Position numbers and translations under genes: made by a program
Assembly (NCBI GenBank): GCA_009936675.1
Contig: JAACDY010000107.1
Coordinates: 1-18,188, forward strand
Length of the DNA stretch: 18,188 bases
Reading direction: 5' to 3'
From: Bacteroidota bacterium
GTDB lineage: Bacteria > Bacteroidota > Bacteroidia > Flavobacteriales > Flavobacteriaceae
Notes under the pieces: generated by a model
Seen by the model: the letters and a program-made list of their open reading frames with translations, nothing else
Database searches by the model: none
What the model was told of the DNA's origin: nothing
Shown: in pieces, positions 13,696 through 18,188 of the stretch
How positions within the stretch are numbered: the stretch's first letter is position 1
Layout: each line of letters opens with the position of its first letter

Positions 13696-15660
13696 ATGAA
13701 AGAAGGAGACAACAATAATAATAAGTTAAAGTTTAGCCCTTATTGGGTTTATGCCATTATCATCACCATACTGCTTGGAATGAGTATGTTTGGAGGAGAT
13801 GGAAGCTGGCAATCCATCAGCAAAACGAATATTTCGGATTTTGAGCGTTATCTCAACGAGGGCGACATTGAACAAGTGATTGTCATCAATCAAAAACTGG
13901 CTAAAGTTACCCTTAACAGTTATGGTTTGGAGAAAAGTGTTCATAAGAACGTAAAATCCACGAACATCTTGGGGCAGGAAAATACTGGTGGCCCACATTA
14001 CGAATTTGAAGTGGGGAACTTGGAACTTTTCCAGCGAAAACTAGAGCAAGCCGAGGACAAGGGGATACAATTCCGTTATGAATTTATGACCGTTGAAAAT
14101 CGTTGGATGGATGTCATTCTTGGTTTTCTTCCCATCATCATCATCATCGGAGTATGGATTTTCCTCATGCGACGAATGTCTGGCGGTGGAGCTGGAGGGC
14201 CTGGAGGTCAGATTTTTAATATTGGCAAATCCAAAGCAAAACTTTTTGATCAAAATACCGAGGTCAAAACAACCTTCAAAGACGTTGCCGGCTTGGAGGG
14301 TGCCAAAGAAGAAATTCAAGAGATCGTCGATTTTCTTAAGAACCCCAAAAAATACACCGTTTTGGGTGGAAAGATACCCAAAGGAGCCTTATTGGTCGGT
14401 TCTCCTGGAACCGGCAAAACACTATTGGCCAAAGCGGTAGCTGGAGAGGCTAAAGTTCCTTTTTTCTCCTTATCGGGTTCGGATTTTGTAGAAATGTTTG
14501 TGGGAGTGGGAGCCTCAAGGGTTAGAGATTTATTCAAACAAGCCAAAGACAAATCTCCCTCCATCATTTTTATAGACGAAATTGATGCCATTGGTCGTGC
14601 CAGAGGAAAAAACAATTTTACTGGCTCTAACGATGAAAGAGAAAATACGCTCAACCAGTTGTTGACTGAGATGGATGGATTTGGCACCAATACCAACGTA
14701 ATTGTACTGGCAGCAACCAACCGTGCAGACGTTTTGGACAAAGCCTTGATGCGTGCGGGTCGATTCGACCGACAGATTTATGTTGATCTTCCCGACCTGA
14801 ACGAAAGAAGGGAGATTTTCAAAGTTCACCTCAAGCCGTTAAAAAGTGTAAAAAGTTTGGATGTAGAGTTTTTAGCCAGACAAACACCTGGATTCTCGGG
14901 TGCCGACATTGCCAATGTTTGTAACGAAGCTGCACTGATTGCTGCGAGAAAAAACAGAAAGTCGGTAGGTAAGCAAGATTTTCTCGATGCCGTAGATCGC
15001 ATTGTTGGGGGGCTAGAAAAGAAAAATAAAATTGTTACCCCAGAGGAAAAGAAAACCATTGCATTTCACGAAGCAGGTCATGCCATCGTCAGTTGGTTGC
15101 TCGAGTATGCCGCTCCCCTAGTCAAAGTAACAATCGTCCCTAGAGGTCAATCCCTCGGTGCCGCTTGGTATTTGCCCGAAGAGCGAATGATCGTTAGAAC
15201 GGAGCAAATGTTGGACGAAATGTGTGCAGCACTGGGAGGAAGAGCCGCTGAAAAAATCATGTTCGACAAAATTTCTACCGGTGCACTCAGTGACCTAGAA
15301 AAAGTAACCCGTCAAGCCAGAGCCATGGTCTCTGTGTACGGCCTGAACGACACCTTAGGTAATATTACTTATTACGACTCCACCGGTCAAATGGAAAATA
15401 GTTTTACCAAACCTTATTCCGAAAAAACAGCACAGGTGATCGACAAGGAAATTTCCGACATCATTGAATTACAATACAAAAGGGCTTGTGATCTTTTGAA
15501 AAAGAACAAAAATAAGCTCAAGCAACTTGCCGAAAGGTTGTTGGAAAAAGAGGTGATTTTCAAAGATGATCTTTTCAACATCCTTGGAGAGCGACCCTTT
15601 GATGTGAAACCCGACAAGAAACAAGATGGCAAAGATGGGGTCAAGGTAGCGGTTAACTAA
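13696..15660 (+). CDS. ftsH: ATP-dependent zinc metalloprotease FtsH
   Basis: The product is 654 aa from ATG 13696; a TTG two codons before is open but unlikely. It degrades membrane and some soluble proteins in an ATP-dependent hexamer. One helix at about 15-33 and another at 140-159 enclose a periplasmic domain. A Gly-rich linker (GGGAGGPGG) leads to the AAA+ module with Walker A GSPGTGKT (235-242; the second position is Ser where most FtsH have Pro), Walker B IIFIDEID (290-297), and the second region of homology ATNRADVLDKALMRAGRFDR (340-359). The protease motif is HEAGH (458-462), and SDLEK follows as the third zinc ligand segment. Length and domains are complete. Confidence 0.97.
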   Translation: MKEGDNNNNKLKFSPYWVYAIIITILLGMSMFGGDGSWQSISKTNISDFERYLNEGDIEQVIVINQKLAKVTLNSYGLEKSVHKNVKSTNILGQENTGGPHYEFEVGNLELFQRKLEQAEDKGIQFRYEFMTVENRWMDVILGFLPIIIIIGVWIFLMRRMSGGGAGGPGGQIFNIGKSKAKLFDQNTEVKTTFKDVAGLEGAKEEIQEIVDFLKNPKKYTVLGGKIPKGALLVGSPGTGKTLLAKAVAGEAKVPFFSLSGSDFVEMFVGVGASRVRDLFKQAKDKSPSIIFIDEIDAIGRARGKNNFTGSNDERENTLNQLLTEMDGFGTNTNVIVLAATNRADVLDKALMRAGRFDRQIYVDLPDLNERREIFKVHLKPLKSVKSLDVEFLARQTPGFSGADIANVCNEAALIAARKNRKSVGKQDFLDAVDRIVGGLEKKNKIVTPEEKKTIAFHEAGHAIVSWLLEYAAPLVKVTIVPRGQSLGAAWYLPEERMIVRTEQMLDEMCAALGGRAAEKIMFDKISTGALSDLEKVTRQARAMVSVYGLNDTLGNITYYDSTGQMENSFTKPYSEKTAQVIDKEISDIIELQYKRACDLLKKNKNKLKQLAERLLEKEVIFKDDLFNILGERPFDVKPDKKQDGKDGVKVAVN

Positions 15661-15669
15661 TCTATTGTT

Positions 15670-16263
15670 GTGGGGTTCTGGAATCAACTGTTCGGTAGAA
15701 AAAAAAACAACCCAGACCTAGAGGCCAACAGCCCCTACCTTCCCGAAAGGAAAAACGATATCGATATCATTTTTGCCGAAAAGTTCACCCATAAAGGCGG
15801 TAAATTCATCTACAGCGAAGATTTAAAATCTACCGATGAATTTTTTAAACTCATTCTCGAAGAAAATCATTGGTCTGGTCAAGACGTGTTGTGTTTTGAC
15901 CCCCAGCTGATCCAGAGGTTCGGACTGGAGCCCTTGGCCGATCCTGTTGATCCCCAAAATTTCAAAGCCCTGCTCATCGGCTGTGAGTATTTGATCGCCA
16001 ACAAGGGTACGGTGCTCATTTGTCACCACCAACTCAAAGATTTTAAACTCGAGGCCTTACCCGATTTCTTTATCGTTTATTCTGGCTTGGACAACTTTGT
16101 AAATGATGTGAGCGAAGGAATGAGCCAACTCAAAAATAAGTATGCCGATCAACTGCCCACCAACATCACCACATTGAATGTAAAAAACTCAAAAGACGAA
16201 AATGACTTTTTATCGTACGGGAATAGTGCGAAAAACCTATATTTAGTCCTCCAAGAGCGTTGA
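15670..16263 (+). CDS. LUD domain protein (LutC/YkgG-like)
   Basis: The product is 197 aa from GTG 15670; no ATG lies upstream in frame. It resembles the LUD (lactate utilisation) family, with KTTDEFF-like helices, an ALLIGCEYLIANKGTVLICHHQLKDFKLEALPDFFIVYSGLDNFVNDVSEGMSQL block (about 105-158) as in LutC, and the C-terminal NSAKNLYLVLQER close to the family's TADIE/A-type ending. The partners LutA and LutB are not next to it, so a role in lactate use is doubtful. It sits 9 nt after ftsH and 4 nt before cdsA, an arrangement that suggests co-transcription with membrane maintenance genes. Function here is not established. Confidence 0.8.
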   Translation: MGFWNQLFGRKKNNPDLEANSPYLPERKNDIDIIFAEKFTHKGGKFIYSEDLKSTDEFFKLILEENHWSGQDVLCFDPQLIQRFGLEPLADPVDPQNFKALLIGCEYLIANKGTVLICHHQLKDFKLEALPDFFIVYSGLDNFVNDVSEGMSQLKNKYADQLPTNITTLNVKNSKDENDFLSYGNSAKNLYLVLQER

Positions 16264-16267
16264 TTTA

Positions 16268-17071
16268 ATGAGAGAACTTTTTATAAGAGGAATTTCAGGG
16301 CTGTTTTATGTCGGCTTGATACTGGGATCTGTTTACTATGATCGGCTGATCTTTACATTGGTCATACTGATCTTTTCAGGCTTGGCAATGGTTGAATTTC
16401 AGCGATTGGTGGATCACAAAAGTTATATGCCTATTGCATTGGTCATCCTCTTGGTTTACAATTTCTACCAATCAAAAATCAATACACCCGATTTATTCTA
16501 CCCGCTGCTGAGTGTTTTTATGGCTCATGTTTTTTTACTCTATTGGCTTTACAGCAACAAAGTCATAGCATTGGGTTATCTTTCCAGAACACTACTCACC
16601 CTATTCTATATCGGATTGGGATGCTTTTTCATCATTGCTCTGGCCGGAAATGCCGACCAATTCCAACCCAAAAATATTATATTGTTTTTTGTGCTGATTT
16701 GGATCAATAACACATTCGCCTATTTGGTTGGAAAAAAGCTGGGGAAAAATCCTCTTTTCTCACGTGTATCTCCCAAGAAAACTTGGGAAGGTTTTGTTGG
16801 AGGGCTTATTTTTACTTTAATCACAGCCTTTGTTTTTCAATATTTTTACGCCAATCAATCCACAATACACTACCTAATCATTGCTTTGATCACAAGTGTT
16901 TTGGCGACCTTGGGCGATCTGATTCAATCCCAGTTCAAACGCTATGCTCAAGTAAAAGACAGTGGCTCATTGATTCCCGGACACGGAGGTTTTTTTGATC
17001 GAATGGATAGTGCTATTTTTGTAGCCCCTTGGTTTTACTTACTACTTAATTTTAAAGAATATGTTTCATAA
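16268..17071 (+). CDS. cdsA: Phosphatidate cytidylyltransferase
   Basis: The product is 267 aa. It makes CDP-diacylglycerol from phosphatidate and CTP in the inner membrane. It has about seven hydrophobic segments. The CDS signature is at 221-247 (S-Q-F-K-R, then KDSGSLIPGHGGFFDRMD), with the preceding SVLATLGDLIQ. SPKKTWEG (168-175) is also a family hallmark. The usual DT near residues 147-151 reads NNTFAYLVGKK here, so the common Asp is Asn; this is a departure, not proof of inactivity. It starts 4 nt after the LUD gene and overlaps psd by 11 nt, giving the two sequential phospholipid genes tight coupling. Confidence 0.95.
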   Translation: MRELFIRGISGLFYVGLILGSVYYDRLIFTLVILIFSGLAMVEFQRLVDHKSYMPIALVILLVYNFYQSKINTPDLFYPLLSVFMAHVFLLYWLYSNKVIALGYLSRTLLTLFYIGLGCFFIIALAGNADQFQPKNIILFFVLIWINNTFAYLVGKKLGKNPLFSRVSPKKTWEGFVGGLIFTLITAFVFQYFYANQSTIHYLIIALITSVLATLGDLIQSQFKRYAQVKDSGSLIPGHGGFFDRMDSAIFVAPWFYLLLNFKEYVS

Positions 17072-17711
17072 AGAAGGTTTTAAAATCATCATCAACACTT
17101 TTTTGCTTTGTACGGCCATCGCCATACTGGCCGAGTATCGTATCGATCATTTTTGGCTACAAAAAGCAGTGCATTTACTAAGTGTCGTTGTTTTAGTATT
17201 GGTGCTTCAATTTTTTAGAAATCCCAAAAGAAATACCGTCCCCAACGATAGCCATATCATTTCACCCGTGGATGGAAAAGTGGTGGTCATTGAGGAAGTT
17301 TTTGAAAAAGAATATTTTAAAGACAAACGTCTCCAAGTATCTATTTTTATGTCTCCCCTCAATGTACACGTCACTCGCTATGCCATCAGTGGATCAGTTG
17401 TTTTTAGCAAATACCACCCGGGGAAATACTTGGTGGCCTGGCATCCCAAATCCTCCAAGTTAAACGAAAGAACCACCGTGGTGGTGGAAAACAAAACCGT
17501 AGGGCAAATCCTATACCGCCAGATTGCTGGAGCAGTAGCACGCCGGATCGTCAACTATGCAAAAGTTGGAGACGAAGCCATACAAGGGGCAGATGCCGGA
17601 TTTATAAAATTTGGTTCCAGAGTAGATTTGTTTTTACCATTGGGTACCAAGATCAAGGTTCAAAAAGATCAGATCGTAAAGGGTGGAGAGGACTGTATTG
17701 CCGAAGTCTAA
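17061..17711 (+). CDS. psd: Phosphatidylserine decarboxylase proenzyme
   Basis: The product is 216 aa, the short (archaeal or Bacteroidetes) form of the family. It makes phosphatidylethanolamine from phosphatidylserine. Two hydrophobic segments near the N-terminus (10-25 and 35-51) anchor it. SPVDGKV (68-74; D71) and NVHV (101-104; H103) match the Asp-His of the self-cleavage triad. GFIKFGSRVDLFLP (180-193) carries the Gly-Ser cleavage site (G185/S186), where Ser becomes the pyruvoyl cofactor. The start overlaps cdsA by 11 nt. The stop shares CTAA with the convergent valS. Confidence 0.95.
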   Translation: MFHKEGFKIIINTFLLCTAIAILAEYRIDHFWLQKAVHLLSVVVLVLVLQFFRNPKRNTVPNDSHIISPVDGKVVVIEEVFEKEYFKDKRLQVSIFMSPLNVHVTRYAISGSVVFSKYHPGKYLVAWHPKSSKLNERTTVVVENKTVGQILYRQIAGAVARRIVNYAKVGDEAIQGADAGFIKFGSRVDLFLPLGTKIKVQKDQIVKGGEDCIAEV

Positions 17712-18188
17712 AGTTGGCTTAAACTGTTTTCCAACAGAGAAATTTTCTCCTTGGCGTCAGCTGCTTTTTTACGTTCCAATTCTATAACCTTTGAGGGGGC
17801 GTTGGCAACAAAGCGTTCGTTGGATAATTTTTTTTCAACCGATTTTAGAAATCCTTTGGCGTATTCGAGTTCTTGTGTCAATTTTTTGCGTTCCTCCTCC
17901 GGATCAACGGCTTGGTTTATGGGGATAAAAAACTCGGATTGTCCGACCCTAAACGACCCTAGTGCTTGGTTTTTATCTTGGACACTCTGTTCGACGGATT
18001 CGAGCTGTGCCAATTTTTGTATGACCTCAGGGTGTGGGATTTGAGTCTCGGAAATCAAGATCAATTGTTCTTTGAATCCGATATTTTTTTCTATTCTAAA
18101 GTTTCTGATCCCCGCCACGATTTGTTTGACCATTTCAAAATCATCAATGCATTGTTGATCTGTGGGTTGGGTTTTGGGCCAATCGGAG
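17708..18188 (-). CDS. valS: Valyl-tRNA synthetase, C-terminal part (5' end beyond window)
   Basis: Only the last 160 residues are in the window. The frame continues to the right edge (reading ...SDWPK, CIDDFEMV upstream of the ATG at 18133, which is therefore not the start). The segment includes part of the anticodon-binding domain and the C-terminal coiled coil: FEMVKQIVAGIRNFR, then VDPEEERKKLTQELEYAKGFLKSVEKKLSNERFVANAPSKVIELERKKAADAKEKISLLENSL, the typical ValRS tail with FVANAP. The enzyme charges tRNA-Val, and a tRNA-Val gene lies at the other end of the window. It overlaps psd by four bases at the 3' ends. Confidence 0.95.
   Translation of the reverse strand, partial: SDWPKTQPTDQQCIDDFEMVKQIVAGIRNFRIEKNIGFKEQLILISETQIPHPEVIQKLAQLESVEQSVQDKNQALGSFRVGQSEFFIPINQAVDPEEERKKLTQELEYAKGFLKSVEKKLSNERFVANAPSKVIELERKKAADAKEKISLLENSLSQL

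Noticed and set aside
14041..14829. Long antisense frames over ftsH and other genes
   Set aside because: Codon patterns and conserved motifs belong to the plus-strand genes; the reverse frames have no family features.
18134..18188. valS beginning at the ATG at 18133
   Set aside because: The frame stays open to the window edge and reads as normal ValRS sequence, so the gene continues beyond it.
42..18188. Functional link between tRNA-Val and valS in this window
   Set aside because: They are about 17 kb apart on a dense core chromosome and nothing connects them; the valS 5' end with any leader lies outside the window.
1..18188. CRISPR arrays, insertion sequences, prophage or attachment sites
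   Set aside because: No direct repeats with spacers, transposase, integrase or flanking target duplications were found; the second tRNA end shows no duplicated 3' segment nearby.

Overview
The window looks like a chromosomal core region of a member of the Bacteroidota, most likely a Flavobacteriaceae-type organism. The DNA is AT-rich, genes have no Shine-Dalgarno sequences, and TAnnTTTG boxes (the Bacteroidetes sigma-70 -7 element) sit a short, regular distance before many starts. The gene order (a PASTA protein divergent from ddl, coaD, pyrE, birA, then rsfS-ftsH-LUD-cdsA-psd) agrees with my recollection of flavobacterial core synteny; I could not run a search to confirm this. I see no insertion sequence, prophage, CRISPR array or rRNA.

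Layout. (1) 1-960: a tRNA-Val(GAC) on the minus strand, then a long low-gene stretch. The stretch holds a candidate short transcript (promoter box at 397, possible 20-residue ORF at 418-480, strong terminator at 522-559), an orphan 92-aa Cys-containing membrane-anchored protein, and a 21-nt near-identical repeat placed after the stop codon of both ORFs. (2) 962-2467: a small two-helix membrane protein, a flavin reductase-like protein and an O-methyltransferase broken by a +1 frameshift in a run of nine A. (3) 6422-2464, minus strand: carboxypeptidase-regulatory-like protein, DUF6702-type protein, M1 metallopeptidase and tatA, all envelope or export functions. (4) 6604-8086: M15 peptidase convergent with yaaA. 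(5) 9741-8163, minus: PASTA protein and RluA-family pseudouridine synthase, divergent from ddl. (6) 9824-13259: ddl-coaD, NUDIX (minus), pyrE and birA (minus). (7) 13318-17711: one plus-strand run, rsfS-ftsH-LUD-cdsA-psd. (8) 17708-18188: the 3' end of valS, cut by the window edge.

How the genes relate. Several products serve the cell envelope. Ddl and the M15 peptidase act on D-Ala-D-Ala peptides of peptidoglycan, and the PASTA protein probably binds peptidoglycan. CdsA and Psd are two steps of phosphatidylethanolamine synthesis, FtsH does membrane protein quality control, and TatA exports folded proteins. CoaD, PyrE and BirA supply cofactors and nucleotides; tRNA-Val, ValRS, RsfS and the pseudouridine synthase serve translation.

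Main points for a second look: the small transcript/ORF locus at 397-560 with its 3' repeat; the homopolymer frameshift in the O-methyltransferase; all five convergent gene pairs ending within 4 nt overlap to 1 nt gap, leaving no space for terminators; and a tight promoter grammar (TAnnTTTG about 13-20 nt before the start codon) that helps fix several starts. Most of the window is ordinary core genome, and I found no clear new multi-gene system.
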